NCBI RefSeq assembly: GCF_000522985.1
Contig: NZ_CP007128.1
Coordinates: 4,634,220 to 4,698,219 of the forward strand
Origin: Gemmatirosa kalamazoonensis
Lineage (GTDB): Bacteria > Gemmatimonadota > Gemmatimonadetes > Gemmatimonadales > Gemmatimonadaceae
Direction: 5' to 3'
Length of the DNA stretch: 64,000 nucleotides
The translations under genes and the position numbers were made by a program. Below the pieces are notes generated by a model. That model was not told the DNA's origin. It did no database searches and saw only the letters and a program-made list of their open reading frames with translations. Below, one piece after another: positions 15,990-25,004 of the stretch; position 1 is the stretch's first letter, and each line of letters starts with the position of its first letter.

Positions 15990-17660
15990 ATGCCTTCCCC
16001 GATGTCCGCACCCTCCACGCGCGACCGCATCCCGCATTCGGCCGGGGTCACGTTCAACAGCCCCGCGGCGTTCTGGTTAGGCACCGCCGCCGTCGTGGCC
16101 GGCGTGCTCGCGCACGTGCCGGACTTCGCGGAGGCATCGGGCATGGGCTTCCACATGCGCGGCATGTCGATGTCGACGCTCATGCTCGCGGGGATGGCGC
16201 TCATCGTCGGCGGGCTCGCCCTGGCGACCTACGGCATCGTGCCGCTCGGCCGCGCAGCCGCCGTGGTGCCGCACGCGCCGCGCGTGCACGTGCGCGCGCT
16301 CGACGGCGCGCGGCTCACGCGGCAGCACTGGGGGCTGCTGTTCATCCTCGGCGTCGCGCTCATCGTCGACGTGATGAAGCCGGCGACGCTCGGCTTCGTT
16401 GCGCCCGGGATGAAGTCGGAGTACGGGGTCACCACGAAGCAGATCGCCAGCCTGCCGCTCGTCGCGCTCATCGGCACGACCATCGGCTCGCTGCTGTGGG
16501 GGGTGCTCGCCGACCGCGTCGGCCGACGCGCGGCGATCCTGCTCGCGTCGATCCTGTTCATCGGCACGTCGATCTGCGGCTTCATGCCGTCGTACGGATG
16601 GAACCTGTTCATGTGCGGCCTCATGGGGATCGCCGCGGGCGGCATGCTGCCGATCGTCTACGCGCTCATGACGGAGTCGATGCCGGCGCGCGACCGCGGC
16701 TGGCTCGTGGTGCTGCACGGCGGGCTCGGGTCGGTGGGCGGCTACCTCGCGGCGAGCGGGCTCGCGGCGCTGCTGGAGCCGCACTTCACGTGGCGCATCC
16801 TCTGGTTCGCGGGTCTGCCGACGGGGCTCATCCTGCTCGTGCTGAATCGATGGATCCCCGAGTCGCCACGCTTCCTGCTCGCGCGCGGGCGCACGACGGA
16901 AGCGCACGAGGTGATGCGGCGCTACGGCGTCGTCGTGACGCAGGATCCGCCCGACGTGGCGCCGCCGACGGCGCAGGACGCGCCGCCGAGCGACTCGTCG
17001 CCCTCGCGGGTGCTGAGCCTGTTCCGCGGTCCGTACGTGCCCAACACGATCAGCGTCGGCGCCTACGCCCTCGGCTGGGGCCTCATGAACTGGGGGTTCG
17101 TGACGTTCACGCCGACGGTGCTGCGCGACCGCGGCCTGAGCGCGGCGAGCGCGAGCCGGCTGCTCTTCCTCGCGGCGCTCGTGTCGCTGCCGGCGACCGT
17201 GGCGGTGGCGTACCTGTACGGCCGCTGGAGCAGCAAGAAGAGCATGATCCTGTTCGCGGTCCTCACCGCCGCGGCGCTCGTCGCGTTCGCCGTGGTGGAT
17301 CCGGGCGCCGGAGGCCGCAACGCGGGATGGTTCCTGCCGCTCATGGTCGCCTTGCTCGTCGGTGGGAGCGGCATCACCGCGATGCTCTCGCCGTACACCG
17401 CGGAGGTGTACCCGACGCACCTGCGCGGCACGGGCAGCGGCTTCGCGGCGGCGTGCAGCAAGGTGGGCGGCGTGGTGGCGCCGCCGCTCGCCGCGGTGGT
17501 GCTCACGGCGGTGCCGGGCTTCACCGCGCTCGCGCTGGTGATGGCGGCGCCGGTCGCGCTCTCGGCGGTGATCCTCGCGGTCGCGGGCGTGGAGACGCGC
17601 GACCGCGCGCTGGAGGAGATGTCGCTGCCGAGCAACGTGGACGTCGCGCGCACCGCGTGA
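15990..17660 (+). CDS. major facilitator superfamily transporter
   Basis: 556 residues from ATG 15990. An unusual N-terminal part with about two extra hydrophobic segments (F-W-L-G-T-A-A-V-V-A-G-V and M-L-A-G-M-A-L-I-V-G-G-L) precedes twelve typical MFS helices. The loop 2-3 motif is G-V-L-A-D-R-V-G-R-R. P-E-S-P-R-F-L-L-A-R-G before the central loop is a sugar/organic-acid-porter hallmark. Y-P-T-H-L-R-G-T-G-S-G in the second half resembles the aromatic-acid or niacin transporter branch. Substrate not determinable. It is followed after 13 bases by the small protein and the AhpD-like gene, so it is probably the first gene of that operon. Confidence 0.88.
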   Translation: MPSPMSAPSTRDRIPHSAGVTFNSPAAFWLGTAAVVAGVLAHVPDFAEASGMGFHMRGMSMSTLMLAGMALIVGGLALATYGIVPLGRAAAVVPHAPRVHVRALDGARLTRQHWGLLFILGVALIVDVMKPATLGFVAPGMKSEYGVTTKQIASLPLVALIGTTIGSLLWGVLADRVGRRAAILLASILFIGTSICGFMPSYGWNLFMCGLMGIAAGGMLPIVYALMTESMPARDRGWLVVLHGGLGSVGGYLAASGLAALLEPHFTWRILWFAGLPTGLILLVLNRWIPESPRFLLARGRTTEAHEVMRRYGVVVTQDPPDVAPPTAQDAPPSDSSPSRVLSLFRGPYVPNTISVGAYALGWGLMNWGFVTFTPTVLRDRGLSAASASRLLFLAALVSLPATVAVAYLYGRWSSKKSMILFAVLTAAALVAFAVVDPGAGGRNAGWFLPLMVALLVGGSGITAMLSPYTAEVYPTHLRGTGSGFAAACSKVGGVVAPPLAAVVLTAVPGFTALALVMAAPVALSAVILAVAGVETRDRALEEMSLPSNVDVARTA

Positions 17661-17673
17661 ACGATCACGAGCG

Positions 17674-17979
17674 ATGACGAGCGATCCGTACGCGGCGCTG
17701 CGCGACGAGGTGATCGCCGGAGTGCTCGACGGCACGGGAGCGAGCGCCCCCGCCCTGCGGCGCGCCGCGGCGGATCGCGCGCGCGAGGTGCTCCCCGCCG
17801 ACCTGCGCGCGCTCGTCGACAAGATCCACGACCATGCCTACCGCGTGACGGACGACGACGTCGCGCGGCTGCGCGCGACGTACGGCGACGACCCGATGTT
17901 CGAGATCGTGGTCAGCGCCGCCCTCGGCGCGTCGCGCCGGAGACTCCTCGCCGGGCTGGATGCCCTGGACCTCGCATGA
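17674..17979 (+). CDS. small AhpD/CMD-type partner protein
   Basis: 101 residues. The second half (Y-R-V-T-D-D-D-V-A-R-L-R-A-T-Y-G-D-D, then F-E-I-V-V-S-A-A-L-G-A-S-R-R-R-L) has the helical pattern of carboxymuconolactone-decarboxylase-like proteins, but there is no C-x-x-C motif. Its TGA overlaps the ATG of the next gene (ATGA), so the two are co-translated. It is probably a structural or regulatory partner of the AhpD-like protein. The assignment comes from general resemblance plus context; the role is inference. Confidence 0.65.
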   Translation: MTSDPYAALRDEVIAGVLDGTGASAPALRRAAADRAREVLPADLRALVDKIHDHAYRVTDDDVARLRATYGDDPMFEIVVSAALGASRRRLLAGLDALDLA

Positions 17980-18554
17980 GACTGCCCAACGTGCACCGCG
18001 GACATCGCCTCCGCGACAAGCTGATGCTCGGCATGATGCGCGTCGTGATGGGCCACGCGCCCGGCGTCGTGCGCACGCTGCTGTATCGCAAGGAGTTCTT
18101 CGGCCGACCGTGGTCCGAGCTCACGCAGCGTGTGATGCGCGGCCCGTCGCCGTGGACGCCTGGCGAGCGCGAGACGTTCGCCGCGTTCGTCTCGCACCTG
18201 AACCAGTGCACGTTCTGAACGAATGCCCACTCCGCGGTCGCGGAGGCGGCGCTCGGCAGCGGGTCGATGCAACCGGTGCTCGCGAACTACCGGACGGCCC
18301 CGATCGACGAGAAGCTCCGGGCGATGCTCGGGCTGCTCGAGACGTTCACGCTCCACCCGGAGCTGCTCACGCCCGACGACGTGCGCGCGGTGCTCGCCAC
18401 CGGCGTGACGAAGGAAGCGATACGCGACGCGTTCTACGTCGCGTTCCTGTTCAACACGTACGACCGGCTCGCGGACACGTTGGGCTGGGAGCTGCCGGAT
18501 CCGGCGTACTACGCCAAGGCCGGGCGGTTCCTGCTGAGGAAAGGCTACTCGTGA
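17976..18554 (+). CDS. AhpD-like (carboxymuconolactone decarboxylase family) protein, candidate selenoprotein
   Basis: Peroxidase/disulfide-reductase-type fold. The frame from ATG 17976 runs 80 residues to a TGA at 18216-18218 and continues in the same frame without other stops to 18554. Across the TGA it reads N-Q-C-T-F-(UGA)-T-N-A-H-S-A-V-A. Family members have N-x-C-x-x-C-x-x-A-H, so the UGA takes the place of the second redox cysteine (position 81; partner Cys78, His85). The downstream part (A-I-R-D-A-F-Y-V-A-F-L-F-N-T-Y-D-R-L) is well conserved, arguing against decay. A hairpin with a GGUC loop follows the UGA. With Sec decoded the protein is 192 residues. Alternatives: a point nonsense mutation (TGC or TGT to TGA) or a sequencing error. 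No sel genes are in this window. Confidence 0.8.
18230..18245 (+). promoter_or_regulatory. bacterial SECIS-like hairpin
   Basis: Six-base-pair perfect stem CTCCGC/GCGGAG closed by the loop GGTC, inside the coding sequence. The loop begins 17 bases after the in-frame TGA. Bacterial SECIS elements lie in about this range and have a small loop starting with G; the E. coli fdhF element also presents GGUC in its loop. No bulged U is visible in the stem, unlike E. coli. It would bind SelB to place selenocysteine at the UGA. Confidence 0.6.
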
Positions 18555-19396
18555 GTTGAACGCCGCAGATCGAGCCACTTCGCCACCGGCCCGACGAGCC
18601 ACAGCGCGACGAGCGGCGGCGCCGCGTTGAACGCGGTGGGGAGTGGCGCGCCGCGGTCGGAGGCGTAGCGGATCAGCGCCTCCACCACCGCGATGACCAC
18701 GACGACGGCGATCTGTCGCTGACGGCCGCGCACCACGGTGCGCGGGTCGGTGATCATGAAGAACACGAAGAGCTGGTACATCGGCCCCGTGATCGGCGCG
18801 AGCTCCGGCGCCACCGGCTGGCCGAGCACGAGCGCGCGCAGCGTGTTGAGCGCGAAGAACGCCGCGACGTAGCTCAGCGTGATGTGCAGCACCCGCACGC
18901 GCGACGCGATGAGGAGGCCGAACGCCCAGATCACGAGGTTCGTCGCGAGGTCGTTCCCCCACTGGTGGCTCAGCACCGACACGCGCGACGGCGCCGCGAG
19001 CAGCAGCGTCACGATCGCGAAGTTCGTCGGGTTCCACAGGTGGTTGTTGCGGTAGCGCAGCACGTACTTCGACGCGATCGCGAGGAAGCCGCCGATCAGC
19101 ACCGGCCACAGCGCGCCGCCCTGCGGCTTCTCCAGCAGCGTGAGGCTGATGCCGCTGATGTACGCGCTCTGCAGGTTCACCACCTTGCCGCGGTCGAACC
19201 ACGACAGCACCGCCTCGGTGACCGTGCACGCGAGCAGCGCGAGCACCAGTCGGTCGTAGCCGCCGACGACGTGATAGCGCAGCTGCGCGACGACCAGCAC
19301 CAGCGTGATGAGGCCAGCGATGAGCAGCCGCGGGTCGAGATCCCGCGCCCACGACCGCGGTCCCGCCGGGGTCTCGGCGGCCTGCGTCGCGCTCAT
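18545..19396 (-). CDS. RnfD/NqrB-like integral membrane protein
   Basis: 283 residues, nearly all membrane-spanning (about 8-9 helices). The segment N-H-L-W-N-P-T-N-F-A-I-V-T-L-L-L and the later F-F-M-I-T-D-P-R-T-V match the NqrB/RnfD/ TM architecture, where such loops lie near flavin-attachment or quinone sites. The classical S-G-A-T covalent-FMN threonine motif is not seen. ATG 19396 overlaps the stop of the CRTAC1-like gene (ATGA), so it is co-translated with it. No other Rnf/Nqr subunits are near, so a full sodium pump is unlikely. It overlaps the AhpD-like gene's 3' end by 10 bases (convergent). Confidence 0.75.
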   Translation of the reverse strand: MSATQAAETPAGPRSWARDLDPRLLIAGLITLVLVVAQLRYHVVGGYDRLVLALLACTVTEAVLSWFDRGKVVNLQSAYISGISLTLLEKPQGGALWPVLIGGFLAIASKYVLRYRNNHLWNPTNFAIVTLLLAAPSRVSVLSHQWGNDLATNLVIWAFGLLIASRVRVLHITLSYVAAFFALNTLRALVLGQPVAPELAPITGPMYQLFVFFMITDPRTVVRGRQRQIAVVVVIAVVEALIRYASDRGAPLPTAFNAAPPLVALWLVGPVAKWLDLRRSTHE

Positions 19397-21165
19397 CGCG
19401 TCGGCTCCGTGATCGTGTGGAGCTGGTCCACGGCGAGGCCGTGCAGCACCTGCCGCGTGCCCGACGGCCAGCTCACGGTGATCGCGTCGACCCACTCGCG
19501 TCGCCCGAGCCCGAAGTGCAGCCGGCGGTCGTTCTGGCTCGCGAAGCCCATCCCGCCGTCGACGACGCGCCGCTGCGTCAACCCGCTCGCCTCGATCACG
19601 ACCTCGGCCCCGATCGCGCTGCGATTGCTGCGCGTGCCCACGAGACGGAAGCCGATCCAGTGGCTCGCGGGGTCCGGCTCGTCGCGATAGACGATCGCCG
19701 GCTGGTTCTGGTTCGCGACGATCACGTCGGTCGCGCCGCGGTTCCACAGGTCCGCGAGCGCCACGGCGCGGCCATCGTACGTGTCGGTGACGCCGACGGC
19801 GCCGGCGACGTCGACCCAGCCGGCGAGCCCGCGATTCACGTACACGCGCGAGCGCTCGTAGCCGGACAGGCTGGCGTTGCCGAACGCCGGCCACCGCGAC
19901 GCGTCCTCGAACAGCGCGCCGTTCGCGCCGGCGATCTTCGACATGCTGTACCAGTAGCTCGTGCCCCGGTCGCCGGAGATGAAGCCGTTCGCGACGAACA
20001 GCTCGTTCGCGCCGTCGTTGTTGAAGTCCCCGAACTGCGCGCCCCACGCCCATCCCGCGTCCGCCACCTGCGCGTCGGCGACGTTGCGGAACTTCCGCGA
20101 CTCGTCCATCTCGTTCAGCCGCAGGTTGTTGTTCTGGAACAGGTAGCCGCGGGCCGAGATGTTCGTCACGAACACGTCGAGCCGCCCGCGCCCGTACGCG
20201 TCGCCGAGCGACGCCGACATGCCGCTCTTCGACTCGCTCTCGAGCCCCGCCTTCGCCGGCACGAAGCGCTTGCCGTGGTCGTTGAGGTACAGCTCCTCGG
20301 GGCCGTAGTCGTTCGCGAGATACAGATCGGGCCACCCGTCGCCGTCGAAGTCGGCCGATGCGGCGGCGAGCGTCCACCGCGTGCTCCCGACGCCCATGCG
20401 GTCGGTGACGTCCTCGAAGCGGCCGCCGCCGACGTTGTGGAACAGCAGGTTCTTGCCGCCGTTCGTCGCGAACTCGAAGCTGTCGTGCATGATGCGCGTC
20501 GACGCGACGTGCCACAGGTCGACGTCGCTGCGGAAGTACGCCGTGACGTAGAGGTCGAGCCGCCCGTCGCGGTCGTAGTCGAGCCAGATCGCGCCGTTGC
20601 TGTTGACCCATCGGCGCAGCCCCGCGCGCTCGGTGACGTCCTCGAACGTGCCGCCGCCGCGGTTGCGGAACAGCGCGAGGTAGCCGTAGCGGTACACGAG
20701 CACGTCCTCGCGTCCGTCGCCGTCCATGTCGCCCCAGATGCTTCCCATCGACACGCCCTCGCCGGGCCGATTGAGGTCGGCGAGTCCGGCGCGCGCCGCG
20801 ACGTCCTCGAACGTGCCGTCGCGTCGATTGCGGTACAGCGCGTTGGGCGCGCCGAAGCGGCTGTTCGTGAAGTAGAGATCCGGCCACCCGTCGCCGTCCA
20901 CGTCGGTCACGGCGACCCCCGCGCCGACGGCGGCGATGTGTGGCTCGACGTTCGCGAGCTTCGGGTCGAGCGTGGCGCGATGGTGGACGAAGTGGATCCC
21001 CGCCGCCGCGGTGACGTCGCGCATCGCGAACCCCGGGTGGCCGGGATCGACGCGTCCGCCGAACGGCTCGCGGTCGAGGCGCGCCGCGAGCGCGATCGCG
21101 GCGACGAACGGCACGGCGATGATCGCGCGTCTGATGGCGGGGCGGGAGCGCAGCGGGGGGTGCAT
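19393..21165 (-). CDS. CRTAC1-like FG-GAP/VCBS repeat protein with ASPIC/UnbV C-terminus
   Basis: 590 residues from ATG 21165; the longer open frame upstream is translated repeat array. An N-terminal signal anchor (A-I-I-A-V-P-F-V-A-A-I-A-L-A-A-R) is followed by M-R-D-V-T-A-A-A-G-I-H-F. At least seven beta-propeller blades carry Ca-binding D-x-D-x-D-G-x-x-D loops (D-V-D-G-D-G-W-P-D-L, D-M-D-G-D-G-R-E-D, D-Y-D-R-D-G-R-L-D, D-F-D-G-D-G-W-P-D). The final 90 residues have the ASPIC/UnbV pattern (H-W-I-G-F-R-L-V-G-T and a closing W-P-S-G). It is extracytoplasmic. Its coupling with an RnfD-like membrane protein points to a membrane-anchored surface or periplasmic complex. Confidence 0.85.
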   Translation of the reverse strand: MHPPLRSRPAIRRAIIAVPFVAAIALAARLDREPFGGRVDPGHPGFAMRDVTAAAGIHFVHHRATLDPKLANVEPHIAAVGAGVAVTDVDGDGWPDLYFTNSRFGAPNALYRNRRDGTFEDVAARAGLADLNRPGEGVSMGSIWGDMDGDGREDVLVYRYGYLALFRNRGGGTFEDVTERAGLRRWVNSNGAIWLDYDRDGRLDLYVTAYFRSDVDLWHVASTRIMHDSFEFATNGGKNLLFHNVGGGRFEDVTDRMGVGSTRWTLAAASADFDGDGWPDLYLANDYGPEELYLNDHGKRFVPAKAGLESESKSGMSASLGDAYGRGRLDVFVTNISARGYLFQNNNLRLNEMDESRKFRNVADAQVADAGWAWGAQFGDFNNDGANELFVANGFISGDRGTSYWYSMSKIAGANGALFEDASRWPAFGNASLSGYERSRVYVNRGLAGWVDVAGAVGVTDTYDGRAVALADLWNRGATDVIVANQNQPAIVYRDEPDPASHWIGFRLVGTRSNRSAIGAEVVIEASGLTQRRVVDGGMGFASQNDRRLHFGLGRREWVDAITVSWPSGTRQVLHGLAVDQLHTITEPTR

Positions 21166-21206
21166 GGGGTCAATCTGGGGCCCGGGCAAGCTTGACGACA
21201 GGCGCC

Positions 21207-21376
21207 TCACGCGGAGACGCGGAGGACGCGGAGAACGGACCCTTTGGATTGAACCGCGGAGGACGCAGAGGGCCGCCGAGGACTGCACATGATGTCCTCT
21301 GCGGCCCTCTGCGTCCTCTGCGGTTCATTCACCCAGCGGAGGAAGTTCTCCGCGTCCTCCGCGTCTCCGCGTGCGA
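21207..21376. repeat. 3'-end inverted tandem-repeat array 2 (9-base units, nested)
   Basis: Lies 10 bases beyond the stop of the minus-strand TPR/VCBS gene. The outer arms are ACGCGGAGACGCGGAGGACG and a matching right arm near 21360; the inner arms begin GAACCGCGGAGGACGCAG and end CTGCGTCCTCTGCGGTTC. Same unit family as arrays 1, 3 and 4. No gene; a start codon for the downstream gene lies just beyond it. Confidence 0.8.
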
Positions 21377-21386
21377 CATGCCCTGC

Positions 21387-24300
21387 CTAACGTCTCCCGA
21401 CCACGCGCGTCTGGTACTCCCGAAGGAACCGCGCGTGCATCGGGTCCGTGGGGTACGCGTCGCCGGGTCCGTAGGGATACGACTTCACCGCGTGGAACGG
21501 CAGCGGGCCGACGGTCGTGCCGTGCGCCGTGTTCAGGTCGGAGTCCTTGATCCAGCCGTCGGTGTAGAGCAGGAAGTCGCGCTTCCACCCCTTCGGCAGC
21601 GCGCGCTCGGAGCTCGCGTCGAACGCGAGCGTCGTCTCGTCGCCGGGGGCCATCACGACGTACATGTCGTCCGCGGTCCCGACGAGCGACCGCACGTCGC
21701 CGAAGCGCGTGAACGCGCCCGTGATCGCGCGCCACGGCGACGCCTTCGTCACGTCGTCGTACGCGAACCAGTACGGGCCGTAGCGGCCGCCCTTGCGGTA
21801 CGTGCGCGAGAACCCGCGGTAGTGCAGGTCGGCCGACGTGGGAGCGAGCGTCGCGATCGTCGTCGGACTCGATGCGACGTCGGCCGCGACGAACGCCTGG
21901 TCCCAGTAGATCTGCATCGTCGTGCGCAGCCGCACATGATGATCGCTCGTCGGAAACAGGCCGCCGAGCTCGATCACCATCGTCTTGTCCTTCCCGGACG
22001 GGAAGCCGAGGCTCGCGATCGCGGTCACCCAGCGTCCGCGCGCGTCGCGCACCTCGAGCGACGGCGGCACGGCCTGCACCGCGGACTGCTGCGACAGCGC
22101 GACGTTGATGCTCGCGTCGGTCGGGTAGATCCACCCGCGCAGGAACAGCGCCGTCCCCGCCTTCCCCGCCTCGTCGCCGAGGTCGAGCACGAGGTCGTGC
22201 GGCTCGACGACGCCCTGGTAGCGCGTCGGCGTGAGGTCGGACACGTACACGTCGTCACTCTTCAGCAGCGCGGGCAGCACGTCGGTGCCGCGCTCGTCGA
22301 CCGCGCTCCGCGGCGCCTGCCGGCGCGCCACCTGATACAGCCGCAGCTTCAGCGGCGGTCCCGGGGGCACGAATCGCTCGTCGACGAACACGTCGACCGA
22401 GTCGGGGTGATCCACGGTGAGGAGCTTCACCTCGTCGGCGTACGCGGTCTCCCACAGCTCCTCGGTGAGCTGCAGCAGGTAGCGACCGTCCTTCGGCCGC
22501 AGCGCGTCGCCGGGGATGCGCACGTACTCCTGCGACGCGCCGGCGGGCGCGAACGCGCTGCCCCGCCCACCCGCCATGAGACCGAGCGGCATGCCTAACG
22601 CGCTGCGCCACATCGCGTCCGTCACGAAGCGGAAGCGCGTGCCGTCCCAGGTGTAGGCGAACGCGCACGAGCCCTTCAGCGCCTCCATCTCCAGCACGTC
22701 CTGGTCGGTGCCCGGGAAGTAGATCGTCTGCGGCATCCCGTTCGGCCACTCGGTGCGCAGCACGTCGGCCTTCAGATGCGGCCCGAGCCCGAAGTGCGTC
22801 ACGCGGTCGGTCACCACGCGCGTCTGCTGCAGCTCCCCTGCCCGCAGCTCGAGCCGCGCGCCGATACCGAAGTCGTTGTTCTTCCCGCTGCCCGTGCGCA
22901 GCGCCTTCAATTGCACGTTCAGCGCGAGATTGTGGTTCCCGTTGACGTTGCGCAGCAGGCGCACGTCGCCCGACGCGTCGGCGAGCAGCAGATCCAGGTC
23001 GCCGTCGTCGTCGACGTCCGTCGGCAGCACCGCCGTGGCGGCGCGCACCGCGTCCGGCAACGCGCTCGCCCGGTCGACGAAGCCGGCGCCGCGCTCGTTG
23101 TGCAGCAGCACGACGCCGCGCCCGTCAGGCTCTCGTGCCGCGCCGACGGCGACGACGTCGAGCCACCCGTCGTTGTCGTAGTCGAGGAACCGCAGCGCCG
23201 CCGCCGACGTGCCGCGCAGCGGCGCCAGCCCGGCCTCCGCGCGTGCGTCGCGCGCGAACGTGCCGTCGCCGTGGTTGTGCCAGAGCACCGCGCCGTTCGC
23301 GCCGGCGACGAGCACGTCGAGCGCGCCGTCGTTGTCGTAGTCGCCGACCGCCACCGCCGTCGAGCCGGTCGACGCCACGCCGCTCTCCGCGGTCGCGTCG
23401 CGCAGCCGCGACGCACCGTCGTTGCGGAACAGCATGTCCGTGACGCCCGCGACGAACAGGTCCACGCGCCCGTCGCCGTCGAAGTCGCCGAACGCGACGT
23501 CGCGCGCCTCGCGTGCTTCACCACCGGTGAGGCCGAACGCGGCCGTCGCCTCGGTGAACGTGCCGTCCAGATTGTTGCGGTACACGGTGCGCTGCGCGCC
23601 GCCGACGAGCACGAGATCGAGATCGCCGTCGTGATCGAGATCGACGAACAGCGCCCGTCGCGCCCCGCGCACGTCCCCGACGCCCGCTTTCGCCGTGACG
23701 TCCTCGAACCGCCCGTCGCCGCGGTTGCGCAGCAGCCGCCCACGCCCGTCGCCGCCGATCGCGAACAGGTCGAGCCAGCCGTCGTTGTCGACATCGGCGA
23801 ACGTCGCGTCCACCACGCCGTCCGGCAGCGCGAGCGCCGAGCGCGTCGAGACGTCGGCGAACAGGCCGCCGCGCGCGTTGTAGAGCCGCGCGACCGACTT
23901 CCGCTGCGCCGCCGACCACGCGGCGACGAGATACTCGTCGGTCCCGTCGCCGTCCACGTCGCCCGCCGCGAGCACCGCCGGCGCGCTCCCCGACGCGTTA
24001 GGCGCCTGCGCGCCCGGCGCGATGCCGGCGTCGCTCGTCGCGTCGACGAACCGCACCGGCGCCGCGCTGTCGTTGCGCGCGAGCGTGCGGAGCGTGATGA
24101 AGTCCTTCGGGCTGAAGGTGAGCGACTGCCGGCCGACGAGCGGGCCCTCCACCCATCGCACCGCGTCGAGCGAAGCCTGATAGGGCGCGGTCAGCTCCAG
24201 CGCGCGCGCGAGCCGGTCGATCGACGTGCGCGCCTCGGCCACCTGCCCCGCCCGGAGACGCAGCAGCGCGCTGTCGAGCGCCATGCGCGCCGGCTCCGGC

Positions 24301-24950
24301 GCTTCCGGTGGCGTTCGGCGCAGCTCCTCGAGCTGCTGCACGGCGGCGTCGGCCGCGCCTCGGCGCGCGAGCGCGGCCGCCAGCTCCACCTTCACCGCGA
24401 GGTTCGCCGGCACCGCGCCGAGCACGTCGCGCAGCCGCTGCTCGTAGCGTGCGGCGCCCGCCGCGTCGGTGGCCTTCGCGTCGAGCTGCGCGAGCGCGTA
24501 CAGCACGTGCGCGTCGCGCGGTGCGCCCTTGCGGAGCGACTCGAGCAGCTCGCGCGCGTCGTCGGTGCGCTTCGTGAGCGCGAGAAGCTTCGCGAGCGCG
24601 AGGCCGGCGTCGATGCTCGCCGGGTCGAGCTTGCGCGCGCGGCGCAGCGGCGCCTCGGCCTCCGCGAGCCGCCCCTCCTGCAGGTACGTGAGCCCGAGAT
24701 CGGTGTAGCCGAGCGGGTCGTCCGGCGCGAGCTCGGTGAGCTGCTTGAACTGCGCCTCGGCCTCCGGCAGCTCGCCGCGCGAGAGTCGCGCGAGCCCCTC
24801 GCCGCGAATGACCATCAGCTCGGCCACGCTCCGCTTCGGCTTCTCGCGACACGCGCTCGCCACGACGAGCGCGACGAGCGACAGCAGGACGACGACGAGG
24901 CGAGGACGAGATCCGATGCGCACCGGGGACTGGCTGGAGGGAGGAGTCAC
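21387..24950 (-). CDS. large lipoprotein: TPR domain, VCBS/FG-GAP propeller, ASPIC/UnbV domain
   Basis: 1187 residues. The lipoprotein signal ends L-V-V-A-S-A-C (Cys34). Residues about 45-240 are tetratricopeptide repeats (E-A-E-A-Q-F-K-Q-L, then Y-T-D-L-G-L-T-Y-L-Q-E-G). From about 300 to 690 come VCBS/FG-GAP blades with D-V-D-G-D-G-T-D-E, D-V-D-N-D-G-W-L-D, D-F-D-G-D-G-R-V-D and D-V-D-D-D-G-D-L-D loops. An ASPIC-like section follows (F-G-I-G-A-R-L-E-L, W-P-N-G-M-P-Q). The last 400 residues are unrecognised and beta-rich. Outer-membrane or periplasmic; probably protein- or polymer-binding. It belongs with the downstream CRTAC1-like/RnfD-like pair, separated by array 2. Confidence 0.85.
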   Translation of the reverse strand: MTPPSSQSPVRIGSRPRLVVVLLSLVALVVASACREKPKRSVAELMVIRGEGLARLSRGELPEAEAQFKQLTELAPDDPLGYTDLGLTYLQEGRLAEAEAPLRRARKLDPASIDAGLALAKLLALTKRTDDARELLESLRKGAPRDAHVLYALAQLDAKATDAAGAARYEQRLRDVLGAVPANLAVKVELAAALARRGAADAAVQQLEELRRTPPEAPEPARMALDSALLRLRAGQVAEARTSIDRLARALELTAPYQASLDAVRWVEGPLVGRQSLTFSPKDFITLRTLARNDSAAPVRFVDATSDAGIAPGAQAPNASGSAPAVLAAGDVDGDGTDEYLVAAWSAAQRKSVARLYNARGGLFADVSTRSALALPDGVVDATFADVDNDGWLDLFAIGGDGRGRLLRNRGDGRFEDVTAKAGVGDVRGARRALFVDLDHDGDLDLVLVGGAQRTVYRNNLDGTFTEATAAFGLTGGEAREARDVAFGDFDGDGRVDLFVAGVTDMLFRNDGASRLRDATAESGVASTGSTAVAVGDYDNDGALDVLVAGANGAVLWHNHGDGTFARDARAEAGLAPLRGTSAAALRFLDYDNDGWLDVVAVGAAREPDGRGVVLLHNERGAGFVDRASALPDAVRAATAVLPTDVDDDGDLDLLLADASGDVRLLRNVNGNHNLALNVQLKALRTGSGKNNDFGIGARLELRAGELQQTRVVTDRVTHFGLGPHLKADVLRTEWPNGMPQTIYFPGTDQDVLEMEALKGSCAFAYTWDGTRFRFVTDAMWRSALGMPLGLMAGGRGSAFAPAGASQEYVRIPGDALRPKDGRYLLQLTEELWETAYADEVKLLTVDHPDSVDVFVDERFVPPGPPLKLRLYQVARRQAPRSAVDERGTDVLPALLKSDDVYVSDLTPTRYQGVVEPHDLVLDLGDEAGKAGTALFLRGWIYPTDASINVALSQQSAVQAVPPSLEVRDARGRWVTAIASLGFPSGKDKTMVIELGGLFPTSDHHVRLRTTMQIYWDQAFVAADVASSPTTIATLAPTSADLHYRGFSRTYRKGGRYGPYWFAYDDVTKASPWRAITGAFTRFGDVRSLVGTADDMYVVMAPGDETTLAFDASSERALPKGWKRDFLLYTDGWIKDSDLNTAHGTTVGPLPFHAVKSYPYGPGDAYPTDPMHARFLREYQTRVVGRR

Positions 24951-25004
24951 GACACGACGCGGCTGCTCAATCTTGCCCGCGTGTCCACGCGTAAGCCAGC
25001 GCGC

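Noticed and set aside
18216-18218. AhpD-like gene broken by a frameshift
   Set aside because: The frame is identical before and after the TGA, so it is a codon, not an indel.
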